Origin: Bdellovibrio bacteriovorus HD100
GTDB taxonomy: Bacteria > Bdellovibrionota > Bdellovibrionia > Bdellovibrionales > Bdellovibrionaceae
Length of the DNA: 64,000 nt
Assembly: GCF_000196175.1 (NCBI RefSeq)
Contig: NC_005363.1
Location: 3,718,951 to 3,782,950, forward strand
Reading direction: 5' to 3'
Shown here in pieces: positions 56,346-64,000 of the stretch (the stretch's first letter is position 1; each line of letters opens with the position of its first letter). Below the pieces are notes generated by a model. The model was not told where the DNA came from. It worked only from the letters and a program-made list of their open reading frames with translations, and ran no database searches. The position numbers were made by a program, and so were the translations under genes.

Positions 56346-56837
56346 ATGAGATTAATCACCCTGTGCATCCTCAGTTTATGCCTCTTAGCCTGTAATAAGC
56401 CCGATCCAAACCCGGAGCTGAAGGATCCTATATTCACCGACTATCAGTCACAACTTGGCGCCACGGCCGCCGCCCTTGAGTCGGAAAAAAAAGGACTCGA
56501 GGGTTTCGAGAAAGAACTGGCCGAAGTTGTTCCGCAAACAGGTCAAATCAAGTACGCCCAAAAGCGTGTGCGAGAATCAAAAGAAAAGATCATCCGCCTG
56601 GAGCAGGAAAAGCAGTACCTCGAACTTAAAATCGAGGCCCGTCGGAAAGAATCCAAGCGCTCATACAACAAAGCTTTTAAAAAGGGTGAGCCTTGGCCCG
56701 ACCCACAGGAGTGGGCGTCCTATCAGACCCAGCAGCGCTTCAGAAACGCAAAGAAAAGCTGGGATGTGAAAGAAAGAATGAAAGAAGTCGGCCTTGGGGA
56801 AGAAAAAACCCCCGAACCAGCGGCCGGGGGTCATTAA
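56346..56837 (+). CDS. Small lipoprotein with coiled coil, between two parS sites
   Basis: 163 residues from ATG 56346. The lipobox LLAC places the lipidated Cys at 16 (LCLLACNKPD). The mature protein is Glu/Lys-rich with a long helix (about 50-110) and a C-terminal Pro/Glu tail. Function unknown. It is the only plus-strand gene in this block and is flanked by the two parS sites, which sit in its promoter region and just after its stop. Confidence 0.75.
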   Translation: MRLITLCILSLCLLACNKPDPNPELKDPIFTDYQSQLGATAAALESEKKGLEGFEKELAEVVPQTGQIKYAQKRVRESKEKIIRLEQEKQYLELKIEARRKESKRSYNKAFKKGEPWPDPQEWASYQTQQRFRNAKKSWDVKERMKEVGLGEEKTPEPAAGGH

Positions 56838-56852
56838 TTCGATTATTGTTGA

Positions 56853-56868
56853 TGTTCCACGTGGAACA
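56853..56868. promoter_or_regulatory. parS centromere site 2
   Basis: A second identical 16-base palindrome, TGTTCCACGTGGAACA. It abuts the rsmG stop codon (TCA at 56869-56871 on the plus strand) without a gap. Confidence 0.93.
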
Positions 56869-57534
56869 TCACGCGATTTTGTCTGTTTTCACCACAGAAA
56901 ACTTAATAGCCCCGATAGGAAGCTTGTATTCTCCCACAAGTGACGGCGCCCATACGGAACAAAGCTGAGTTGGGATGTCTCCCACCTCAATCCCCCACTC
57001 TTCACTTTTCAGGTGATAAAAAACCCCACCTTTAGGGACTACTTTACGGGTCATCATAATAGACTTGGAAATATTCGCCAGCCCTCGGGCCATCACATAC
57101 TTCATAGACCCATCCGGGAAAGACTCGATGGTTCTGTTCTCAACGGTGACATTCGAAAGTTTTAGAACACCCGCGACGTGGTTCAAGAATTCACACTTCT
57201 TCTGATCAAACTCAACCAGCACCACTTGCACTTTCGGATACAGCAGGGCAAAGATCATCCCTGGGAAGCCGTTGCCAGACCCCAGGTCATAGATTTTATC
57301 CAGGCTTGGATTGGATTTCATGATGGCCTGAGAGGCCATGATAGAATCAGCAAAATGCAAAGCATCGGCCACAAAAACTGTTTTGGCCGAAATAAGATTC
57401 AGTGTGCGATTAAACTTTAAAAGCTCTTCGTGATAGGTCTTAAGTCGAGTTCTAAGATCTGGACTTAGATCAGGGAACCACTCATCAATGCGCCAGTATA
57501 CTATCGGTGCTGCCTGCTCCTGATTGTCCTTCAA
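56869..57534 (-). CDS. rsmG: 16S rRNA m7G methyltransferase RsmG (GidB)
   Basis: 221 residues. SAM motif DLGSGNGFPGM and the VVLVEFDQKKCEFLN and ENRTIESF segments match RsmG, which methylates G527 of 16S rRNA. The start is TTG 57534, six bases after AAGGAGA, and overlaps mnmG by 50 bases. The alternative is a shorter start, but none has a better site. Confidence 0.92.
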   Translation of the reverse strand: MKDNQEQAAPIVYWRIDEWFPDLSPDLRTRLKTYHEELLKFNRTLNLISAKTVFVADALHFADSIMASQAIMKSNPSLDKIYDLGSGNGFPGMIFALLYPKVQVVLVEFDQKKCEFLNHVAGVLKLSNVTVENRTIESFPDGSMKYVMARGLANISKSIMMTRKVVPKGGVFYHLKSEEWGIEVGDIPTQLCSVWAPSLVGEYKLPIGAIKFSVVKTDKIA

Positions 57535-59413
57535 GCCCCATCTCCTTGATCTTTTTATGACCTTTTAGATGGATCATTATAGCCTGAATAGCGGATGGAT
57601 TGACACCACTTATGCGTTGAGCTTGACCTAAGGTACGGGGCTTGACGCGCAGCAGCTTATCCTTCTCTTCATTGGAAAGACCGCGGATTTCAGCATACGC
57701 CAAGTCGTCTGGAAGGAGCATTTCTTCCAGTCTTTTTGACTGAACAATGAGGTCCATCTGACGTTTCACGTAACCTGAGTACTTCACTTCAATTTCCACC
57801 GGCTCAACCACATTTGGATCCGGATCCAGCTCAAAATTCAGCAGTTCCAGGTGTGAACTCGTAAGTTCAGGACGACGCAGCAACTCCTCGAAAGTTAAAG
57901 ACTTCGACATAGCTGGAGTCGGAATTGTCGCCAGAATCGCTTGAATGTCTTTGGTCGGATAAAGCACGGTGTTCTTCAATCGATCGTGCAAAACCTGACG
58001 ACGCTCCCGCAGATTCGTCAAAAGCTCGAAAGACTCTGCAGAAACAAGACCCAGTTTGCGACCCAGGTCACTCAACCTGTCAATAGTATTATCTTCTCGC
58101 AAAACCAAACGGTGTTCTGCGCGCGAGGTGAACATGCGATACGGTTCGCGCGTGCCCTTCGTCACAAGATCGTCGATCATCACACCCATATAGGCTTGAT
58201 CGCGGCCCAAAATGAACTCCTCACGACCCAAAATACTGTGAGCCGCATTGATTCCGGCAATCAGACCTTGAGCGGCTGCTTCTTCATAACCGGAAGTTCC
58301 GTTGATCTGTCCGGCCAGGAACAACTGACGAATGGTTCTGGTTTCCAGGCGATGCCAGATCTGAGTCGGCTCAATATAGTCGTACTCAACGGCATAGCCG
58401 TAGCGTGCAACTTTCACATTCTCAAGACCCGGGATGGTTTTTAAGAAACGATCCTGAACGTCTTCCGGAAGGCTGGTGGAAATACCCTGCAGATAAATCA
58501 AATCCGTGGAAAGACCTTCCGGTTCCAGGAATGTCTGGTGGCTGGTTCTTTCCGCAAAGCGGGTGATCTTGTCTTCAATCGACGGGCAATAACGAGGGCC
58601 CACACCTTCAATAATCCCGCAGTACATAGGGGATTTATCCAGATTCCCACGGATGATGTCGTGAGTTTCTTCGGTGGTGCGGGTCAGGTAACAAAGCACC
58701 TGGGGAAGTTTCAACTTATCCGAGGATCTGAAACTGAAAGGATAAACCTTTTCATCCCCGGCTTGCGGGATGGTTTTAGACCAGTCGATAGAGTCTTTCA
58801 GCAAACGCGCCGGAGTTCCGGTTTTTAGGCGTTTCACCTCAAAACCGAATTGCGCCAACTGATCAGACAAACCGATGGAAGGCTGATCCCCCACCCGGCC
58901 GCCGGCCTCCTGGCGAAGACCGATATGCATAACCCCGTTCATGAATGTGCCGGTGGTGATGATGGTCGCTTTTCCGAAAATCTCGGAGCCGTCTTGCAAC
59001 ACCACACCCACACACAGATCCTTTTCCAGGATCAGGCGTTTTACTTCGCCTTGAAGAACCTCAAGGTTTGGCTGGTTGTATAAAGCCTCTTTCTGGAATT
59101 GAGAATACAAGTGCTTGTCGTTCTGAACACGGGTGCCGCGAACCGCGGGACCTTTAGAGGCGTTCAAGCGTTTGTACTGGATGCAGGTTTCATCAGCTGC
59201 AACACCCATCTGACCGCCCAACACATCGATCTCTCGAACCATGTGTCCCTTGGCAAGTCCCCCGATGGACGGGTTGCAACTCATGTAACCGATACGATCC
59301 GTGTTGGTAGTCACCATCAAGGTGTTCAGACCCAAACGTGCGGAAGACAGACACGCCTCAATACCCGCGTGGCCGGCACCGACAACAATCACATCATACT
59401 TTTTGTTAGCCAT
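57485..59413 (-). CDS. mnmG: tRNA uridine 5-carboxymethylaminomethyl modification enzyme MnmG (GidA)
   Basis: 642 residues from ATG 59413, two bases after the mnmE stop. FAD-binding VVGAGHAGIEA, CNPSIGGLAKGH, and the AAAQGLIAGINAA segment are seen. With MnmE it forms the cmnm5U modification at the tRNA wobble position. Confidence 0.96.
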   Translation of the reverse strand: MANKKYDVIVVGAGHAGIEACLSSARLGLNTLMVTTNTDRIGYMSCNPSIGGLAKGHMVREIDVLGGQMGVAADETCIQYKRLNASKGPAVRGTRVQNDKHLYSQFQKEALYNQPNLEVLQGEVKRLILEKDLCVGVVLQDGSEIFGKATIITTGTFMNGVMHIGLRQEAGGRVGDQPSIGLSDQLAQFGFEVKRLKTGTPARLLKDSIDWSKTIPQAGDEKVYPFSFRSSDKLKLPQVLCYLTRTTEETHDIIRGNLDKSPMYCGIIEGVGPRYCPSIEDKITRFAERTSHQTFLEPEGLSTDLIYLQGISTSLPEDVQDRFLKTIPGLENVKVARYGYAVEYDYIEPTQIWHRLETRTIRQLFLAGQINGTSGYEEAAAQGLIAGINAAHSILGREEFILGRDQAYMGVMIDDLVTKGTREPYRMFTSRAEHRLVLREDNTIDRLSDLGRKLGLVSAESFELLTNLRERRQVLHDRLKNTVLYPTKDIQAILATIPTPAMSKSLTFEELLRRPELTSSHLELLNFELDPDPNVVEPVEIEVKYSGYVKRQMDLIVQSKRLEEMLLPDDLAYAEIRGLSNEEKDKLLRVKPRTLGQAQRISGVNPSAIQAIMIHLKGHKKIKEMGLEGQSGAGSTDSILAH

Positions 59414-59415
59414 AA

Positions 59416-60846
59416 TTATTTCCCGATACAAAACTCTTTAAAGACGCGGTCCATGATCTGATCATCAAACCGTTTCCCCAAAGTTTCGTGAATCGCAATG
59501 AGAGCTTCTTTAAACTCAAGAGCCAAAAACTCAGCCCCCAACCCTTGCGCCACGACTGATTGTGAACGTTGGGTGTTTTCAAGGGCGCGGGTCAGATTCT
59601 CGAAATGACGGGCGTTGGAAATCAGCACTGTGTTTTCCACCTGCAAATCGGCGAACTCTTTCACCAGGTCCTTAAGCACCTCGGAACGCACCTTTTTATC
59701 AAGAGCGCTGACAAAGAACACCCTTCTTGTGAAGAAAGCCGCGGGGTCGGCGAGTTTTTGGAAAAATTTACTGTTTTTCAGTGTTTTTTCGACAGTTTCC
59801 AGGGGTTTAGACCCCCCTATTTTGTCGGTTTTATTGGCCAGAATATAGGTTTTTGCCGGATCCAAAGACTCCAAAATCTGCAGCTCTTCAGCCCCCAGGC
59901 CCTTTTCGATGTCGTAAACAAAGAACACCACATCGGATTCATTCTGGGCTTCATAACTTTTCTGGATACCAATTCTCTCCACCAAATCCGTGGCTTCATC
60001 ACGAAGACCGGCGGTGTCGACGAAAGTGAACTTCACGCCTTCAAAAGTCGTATCCCCGTGAATCACATCACGGGTGGTCCCCGGGATGTCGGTCACGATG
60101 GCCCGTTCATCTTCCAGGAACAAGTTCAACAAACTTGATTTACCCACATTCGGAAGGCCCGTCAGAACAATGCGGAAACCATCTTTCAGCAGACGGCCCA
60201 CTTTGAAAGTGGCCACCAGCTCTTTCAGACCCGCTTCGATTTTTTTCAGACGGACCTGAATGACGTTTTCTTCGATGACTTCAATGCCCTCAGTGGAAAA
60301 ATCAATGCTGGCTTCGGCGTGCGCCAAAATCCAGGTCATATCATCTTCAATCTCTTCAAGCTTGTGGGAAAGGGTCCCTTTAAGCTGGCGCAAAGCCAGT
60401 TTCGCGGCCTGCTGACTTTGGGACTCAATCAAAGAAAGAACGGATTCCGCCTGAACCAGATCCAGCTTCCCGTTCATGAACGCACGGAAAGTGAATTCCC
60501 CACGATCGGCCGGACGAGCCCCCAGATTGACTAATTGATTTAGAATAGTTTGGCAGATCAGCGGACTTCCGTGGCAGGAGATTTCAATAACCTCTTCACC
60601 CGTAAAAGAGCGGCCTTCTTTAAAGTAGGTTGCCAGAACCTCATCAATCTCATCACCCGTCTGGGAATTTTTCAGATTCCCAAAATAGACTTTATGAGAC
60701 TCAGGATGTGCCGGCAAAAACTGGCAGATTTTGGAGACGATATTCAAAGTCTGGGGCCCACTGACTCTGATAACAGAGATACCGCCCACTCCATGAGGAG
60801 TGGAGATCGCACAGATTGTATCTTTATCACGATCTCCGCGGATCAT
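59416..60846 (-). CDS. mnmE: tRNA modification GTPase MnmE (TrmE)
   Basis: 476 residues. Tetrahydrofolate-binding N-terminus (DTICAISTPHGVGGISVIRVSG), central G domain with GLPNVGKSSLLN, TDIPGTTRD and NKTD, and the C-terminal CIGK motif. Begins at ATG 60846, just after the jag stop; a GTG at 60855 is possible. Partner of MnmG. Confidence 0.95.
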   Translation of the reverse strand: MIRGDRDKDTICAISTPHGVGGISVIRVSGPQTLNIVSKICQFLPAHPESHKVYFGNLKNSQTGDEIDEVLATYFKEGRSFTGEEVIEISCHGSPLICQTILNQLVNLGARPADRGEFTFRAFMNGKLDLVQAESVLSLIESQSQQAAKLALRQLKGTLSHKLEEIEDDMTWILAHAEASIDFSTEGIEVIEENVIQVRLKKIEAGLKELVATFKVGRLLKDGFRIVLTGLPNVGKSSLLNLFLEDERAIVTDIPGTTRDVIHGDTTFEGVKFTFVDTAGLRDEATDLVERIGIQKSYEAQNESDVVFFVYDIEKGLGAEELQILESLDPAKTYILANKTDKIGGSKPLETVEKTLKNSKFFQKLADPAAFFTRRVFFVSALDKKVRSEVLKDLVKEFADLQVENTVLISNARHFENLTRALENTQRSQSVVAQGLGAEFLALEFKEALIAIHETLGKRFDDQIMDRVFKEFCIGK

Positions 60847-60865
60847 AGGCCCCACTTAAAGCTCA

Positions 60866-61426
60866 CTAGTCGTGAGCAGCTTCTTCCGCACCAGCAGCAT
60901 TGTTAGAGCCGCCTTTAGCCGGATAGATTTTGATTTTTTTGTACAGACCATCACCCAAAGAACGGCTTTTTACGCGCGGATCTTTTGCCAGGTACTGGTG
61001 AACAACTTTGCGATCTTTCGGCGGCAGAGCTCTGTAATAAACAGATTTCCCCTGCTCGATGCAGATTGCTTTCAGGTTTTCCGCACGCTCGATCAGAGCA
61101 TTTGCGGATTCATCACGGTATCCACCGCAGTCCACTGTGATATTTGTTTTATCTTCAGGGAAGTTGTGCTGGATCACGCGTTTTAAGAACAACTGGAATG
61201 CATCCAGCATTTGTCCTTTTTTGTCTTTCAGAATCTCTTCATCAGCGCCAGAGAACTGAACTGCCAATGTTACGGAGCCGTCTTCTTCTTTTTCAGTCAC
61301 GATCTCGAAAGACAGTTCAAACTGAGCTTTCTCGATGATCCCTTCCAAAGTTTTTTCAACAAGGGCTTCCACTTCATTGTTAGCACCTTTGCTTTTCCCC
61401 CCGAAAAGCTTACTAAAAAAACCCAT
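60866..61426 (-). CDS. jag: RNA-binding protein Jag/KhpB (KH and R3H domains)
   Basis: 186 residues. A short Jag_N segment (MGFFSKLFGGK) is followed by a KH-like domain (about 60-110) and the R3H domain with LPPKDRKVVHQYLAKDPRVKS and SLGDGLYKKI. The protein binds RNA and is genetically linked to YidC upstream in most bacteria. The ATG at 61426 follows an AT-rich stretch with weak AGGAGG-like GGAGGCATAAT just upstream. Confidence 0.92.
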   Translation of the reverse strand: MGFFSKLFGGKSKGANNEVEALVEKTLEGIIEKAQFELSFEIVTEKEEDGSVTLAVQFSGADEEILKDKKGQMLDAFQLFLKRVIQHNFPEDKTNITVDCGGYRDESANALIERAENLKAICIEQGKSVYYRALPPKDRKVVHQYLAKDPRVKSRSLGDGLYKKIKIYPAKGGSNNAAGAEEAAHD

Positions 61427-61477
61427 TATGCCTCCTATTTATAAATATAAAATAAATCTAAAATCATCACCCAAAGA

Positions 61478-63097
61478 CTAAGCGGTGACCGCTTTGGTCT
61501 TTGGCTCTCTCATGATCAGCCATTGCTGGATGATACCAAACAGCGTACTGACAACCATATAAAGAGTCAGACCGGCCGGAAGTTGCAACATGAAGAGCGA
61601 GAACACCACTGGCAGGAACGCCATGATCTTCGCCTGAGTTGGATCCATCGTGCTTGGAGTGATCTTCTGCTGAATGTACATGAAGACCGCCATGGAAACC
61701 GGCAACACATAGAACTTGTCATGAGAGCTCAGGTCCGTGATCCACAGGATGAACGGAGAATTGTAAAGCTCGATGGAAGAACCAATCACGCGGTACAAAG
61801 CGAAGAACACCGGGATCTGAAGCAGCATCGGCAGACAGCCGCCCAGGGGATTGGCGCCGTTTTGTTTCATCACGGCCATCATTTCCTGGTTCAAACGCAT
61901 TGGATCTTCTTTGTACTTCTCACGCAGACCCTGGATGATCGGCTGAACCTTTTGCATCGCCTTCATGGATTTGAAGGACATGATATTGAACGGCAATACG
62001 CACAAACGAACCAGCAAAGTCAGAATGATGATCGCAAAACCCCAGTTGCCAACAACAGAGTGAGCCGCTTTCATCACATAAAGAAGTGGACGGGCGATAA
62101 AGCCGAAGAAACCAAAATCAATCAGGCTTGCCATTTCTGGATCCACCGCTTTCAAAGCATCGATGGATTTAGGACCGGCATAGAACACCTCGGAGAAAGT
62201 CATTTCAGGCTTCACAGAGGCTGGCTTGTAAACCAGTTCAGCCATCGCGGTTTTAGCGTTGATCTGAGCATTCAGTTTCACTTCCGGCATAATCTCGGAC
62301 TTGTCCAAAATAGCCGCTGCAAAGTACTGGGAACTTACTGACACAAGAGACGTCGCAGGGAAGTCCTTCACCACATCTTCGGTAGCGCCGCTGAAATTCA
62401 CAGTGTCGTGTTTGCCACCGTTGTGAGTGACAAAGAAATCCTGATGTTCATAGGAAGGGAACAGGAAGGACGTGGAAGCGTGCGTGTGGATGGATTCCGG
62501 AATCAACAAAGAGAAGCCTTTTTTAAAGTCTTCTGTCGGGTTGGTTACGGAAATCGTGTTAGTGAAAGAGGACGTCTCAGAGTTGAACTTCAATTCACGT
62601 TTAATGACCGTTTCGCCAACTTGAGCGGTCCCCACGTAATGTCCAGGAGCCTGTTCCGCCACATCAAATGTCAGAGGTTTAGAGTCCCCTGCCCAGCGCA
62701 TTTCAAACAGACCATCCGTATTGGAAACACCCAGCTTGATGTTGTTCTTTTCTTTATCCTGGTAGTTGTTGATGGTGTAACCCTTCAAACCCATACCGAA
62801 GCTGGTCATAACAAAGGAAACTTTGTCGTTTTCGAAATGGAATTCTTTCGCCGTTGTTGGCGTTTCCATGATTTCAGATTTTGTATCGACGGTGTTTGCT
62901 GTGGCAGCAGGAGTTTCAGAAGTGGTCGCAGCGGTCGCTGGTTTGCTGGATTGCTCGGTCTGAGTTTTTGGCTTGTTATAGTCAGGATATTTTTTACCGA
63001 GGTAAGTGTTCCACCCGTAGTAAACAATAGCTACGGCAGCCACGGCGATAAGTGTTTTGGGATCAAAGAATGACGGGTTGTTATTCTTTTGTTGCAT
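61478..63097 (-). CDS. yidC: Membrane protein insertase YidC
   Basis: 539 residues. N-terminal membrane anchor (TLIAVAAVAIVYYGWNTYLG), a large periplasmic P1 domain (about 60-330) of Gram-negative type, and five C-terminal helices with WGFAIIILTLLVRLCVLPFNIMS and the MQKVQPIIQGLREKYK loop. It inserts inner-membrane proteins with or without Sec. GGGAG precedes ATG 63097; the start overlaps the end of yidD by 17 bases. Confidence 0.95.
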   Translation of the reverse strand: MQQKNNNPSFFDPKTLIAVAAVAIVYYGWNTYLGKKYPDYNKPKTQTEQSSKPATAATTSETPAATANTVDTKSEIMETPTTAKEFHFENDKVSFVMTSFGMGLKGYTINNYQDKEKNNIKLGVSNTDGLFEMRWAGDSKPLTFDVAEQAPGHYVGTAQVGETVIKRELKFNSETSSFTNTISVTNPTEDFKKGFSLLIPESIHTHASTSFLFPSYEHQDFFVTHNGGKHDTVNFSGATEDVVKDFPATSLVSVSSQYFAAAILDKSEIMPEVKLNAQINAKTAMAELVYKPASVKPEMTFSEVFYAGPKSIDALKAVDPEMASLIDFGFFGFIARPLLYVMKAAHSVVGNWGFAIIILTLLVRLCVLPFNIMSFKSMKAMQKVQPIIQGLREKYKEDPMRLNQEMMAVMKQNGANPLGGCLPMLLQIPVFFALYRVIGSSIELYNSPFILWITDLSSHDKFYVLPVSMAVFMYIQQKITPSTMDPTQAKIMAFLPVVFSLFMLQLPAGLTLYMVVSTLFGIIQQWLIMREPKTKAVTA

Positions 63098-63377
63098 TGA
63101 TTACTCCCTTTGCAAGAGGAACCGGATCATAACCATAAGGTCCTCCCGGTCGGCACTTGCAAACCCTTTTGGTGATTAACCAAATGGCTTTGTGTGTATG
63201 ATGAGTCTTAATGGCTTCGAGTGCATAGGCAGAACAACTTGGTTCGAATCGACAGGATCCACCTAAGTGAGTCGTCCCGATGGTTCGGTAAGCCCCAATG
63301 AAAACCCATAAGATGTACTTAAAGGTGTTTTCGTAGAGTTTCCAAACCACGGTCCATAGCTTTGACAAATTCCTCAT
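63081..63377 (-). CDS. yidD: Membrane protein insertion efficiency factor YidD
   Basis: 98 residues when begun at ATG 63377. The signature GGSCRFEPSCSAYALEAI and CRPGGPYGYDPVP defines the family. Its start overlaps the end of rnpA by 59 bases; a GTG at 63350 would shorten this overlap and is the main alternative. YidD assists YidC-dependent insertion. Confidence 0.88.
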   Translation of the reverse strand: MRNLSKLWTVVWKLYENTFKYILWVFIGAYRTIGTTHLGGSCRFEPSCSAYALEAIKTHHTHKAIWLITKRVCKCRPGGPYGYDPVPLAKGVINATKE

Positions 63378-63678
63378 GACTGAGACCTTTGTAAAAGTTT
63401 GCTTCCATAGGTTTAAAGATAAGATTGATGTCGGCTTCAAGGGTTTGTCCCGCCACAAGGAAGCTGCGGAAGTATTCTCTGGTCCAACGCTTGAGTTTAT
63501 TGCGTACGACGGCCGATCCAGTCTTGCGACTAGCGGTCACGCCAAAACGCAACTGACCTACCTGGTTTTTCTGATAATTCAGAAGCAACCACTTTGTAGG
63601 CCAGTGTCTTTTACCCGATTGTTTTAGAGAGAGAAATTCAGAGCTTCTCTTAATTACTTGTGCGGAATTATTTTCCAC
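63319..63678 (-). CDS. rnpA: Ribonuclease P protein component
   Basis: 119 residues. [26 protein letters not shown] holds the RNR motif, and the protein is basic. The GTG at 63678 overlaps the end of rpmH by 11 bases; no strong ribosome site is seen and the exact start is uncertain. It helps RNase P RNA mature the 5' ends of tRNAs. Confidence 0.9.
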   Translation of the reverse strand: MENNSAQVIKRSSEFLSLKQSGKRHWPTKWLLLNYQKNQVGQLRFGVTASRKTGSAVVRNKLKRWTREYFRSFLVAGQTLEADINLIFKPMEANFYKGLSHEEFVKAMDRGLETLRKHL

Positions 63679-63817
63679 CAGTAGAAACCGTCAGACGCTT
63701 TCTACCTTTAGCGCGACGACGATTTAGAACTTCTTGACCGGCTTTAGTAGCCATACGAGCGCGGAAACCGTGTGTGGTTTTACGACGTTTATTGGATGGT
63801 TGGTATGTACGTTTCAT
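63668..63817 (-). CDS. rpmH: 50S ribosomal protein L34
   Basis: 49 residues. [19 protein letters not shown] with [17 protein letters not shown] is the L34 signature. ATG 63817 follows GGGGAGA. This is the first gene of the origin-proximal minus-strand block. Confidence 0.97.
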   Translation of the reverse strand: MKRTYQPSNKRRKTTHGFRARMATKAGQEVLNRRRAKGRKRLTVSTGGK

Positions 63818-64000
63818 AACTATCTCCCCAGGGTTTTTTTACGACGCTAAATGACGTCAAAGACACCTATATATGTATTCCACAAAGTTGGTTCCAACTA
63901 GATACGTGGGGCATTAATAAAGCACATTGCGACATGAAGGTCAACTGTTGAAAACTTCAGCTCCCCTTGTTAAGAGGTCCCAGCGCTTGAGGGGAATCAC
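63818..64000. other. Non-coding edge next to the expected dnaA/oriC region
   Basis: 183 bases with no gene. It holds the rpmH promoter candidates, the dyad AGTTGG-TT-CCAACT (63886-63899) and the palindrome TGACGTCA (63853-63860). ATTCCACA (63877-63884) only distantly resembles a DnaA box; no perfect TTATNCACA is seen. In bacteria with this gene order dnaA would lie beyond the right edge, on the plus strand. Confidence 0.5.
63868..63897 (-). promoter_or_regulatory. Candidate promoter of the rpmH operon
   Basis: On the minus strand TTGGAA (63897-63892), an 18-base spacer and TATATA (63873-63868). A second candidate farther out is TTGACC (63944-63939), spacer 17, TTTATT (63921-63916). Confidence 0.45.

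Noticed and set aside
63877..63884. DnaA box
   Set aside because: ATTCCACA differs at two positions from TTATNCACA and stands alone.

Overview
The window looks like a piece of a Bdellovibrio-type chromosome (Bdellovibrionales, most like B. bacteriovorus), running up to the edge of the replication-origin region. The evidence is a GC content near 50 percent, almost no non-coding space, the canonical origin-proximal block rpmH-rnpA-yidD-yidC-jag-mnmE-mnmG-rsmG-parA-parB at the right end, a bactofilin gene and two-b-subunit ATP synthase next to it, and an unusually rich set of hydrolases, salvage enzymes and pilins that suits a bacterial predator. No insertion sequence, prophage, CRISPR array, tRNA or rRNA gene was seen. 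The species assignment is inference from gene content and order.

Layout. 1-2.8 kb: nucleoside salvage operon (deoC-deoA-punA). 2.9-4.2 kb: subtilisin-like lipoprotein. 4.3-7.9 kb: three-gene biotin-dependent acyl-CoA carboxylase operon. 8-9 kb: an exported protein whose Gly/Met-rich tail is out of frame. 9.1-10.9 kb: tatC-tatB and an unknown gene. 11-14.7 kb: two zinc metallopeptidases, convergent. 14.7-19.2 kb: hemW, then grpE, a zinc-finger-less dnaJ and a periplasmic-binding-like lipoprotein. 19.2-20.1 kb: two DksA/TraR-like genes, one lacking the zinc ligands, each behind a leader that can pair with its own ribosome binding site. 20.3-22.7 kb: lon. 22.9-27 kb: minor pilin operon. 27.1-28.5 kb: degenerate receiver/HD-GYP protein. 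28.5-30.5 kb: a divergent pair (HTH/coiled-coil protein and patatin) with a 294-bp intergenic region. 30.5-34.2 kb: MoxR, DUF58 and transglutaminase operon. 34.3-41.7 kb: an incomplete complex I operon, nuoA-H-J-K-L-M-N. 41.8-48 kb: mfd, an outer-membrane-barrel-like protein and a NagZ-like glycosidase. 48.1-53.9 kb: F1 plus b/b' ATP synthase genes. 54-57.5 kb: bactofilin, parB, parA, two parS sites and rsmG. 57.5-63.8 kb: mnmG, mnmE, jag, yidC, yidD, rnpA, rpmH. 63.8-64 kb: non-coding edge next to the expected dnaA/oriC.

How it works together. The left part is about taking in and processing macromolecules (nucleosides, peptides, acyl-CoAs) and about export (Tat, lipoproteins, pilins). The middle carries protein quality control (GrpE, DnaJ, Lon) and signalling (DksA-like pair, HD-GYP-like protein). 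The right part is energy conversion (complex I membrane arm, F1) and chromosome segregation and translation housekeeping. Three convergent gene pairs share a four-base stop overlap, and several genes start with little or no leader.

The most unusual signals are the paired leader structures at 19.19-19.26 and 19.67-19.72 kb, the out-of-frame tail at 7.98-8.15 kb, and the repeat-bearing divergent region at 29.0-29.3 kb.
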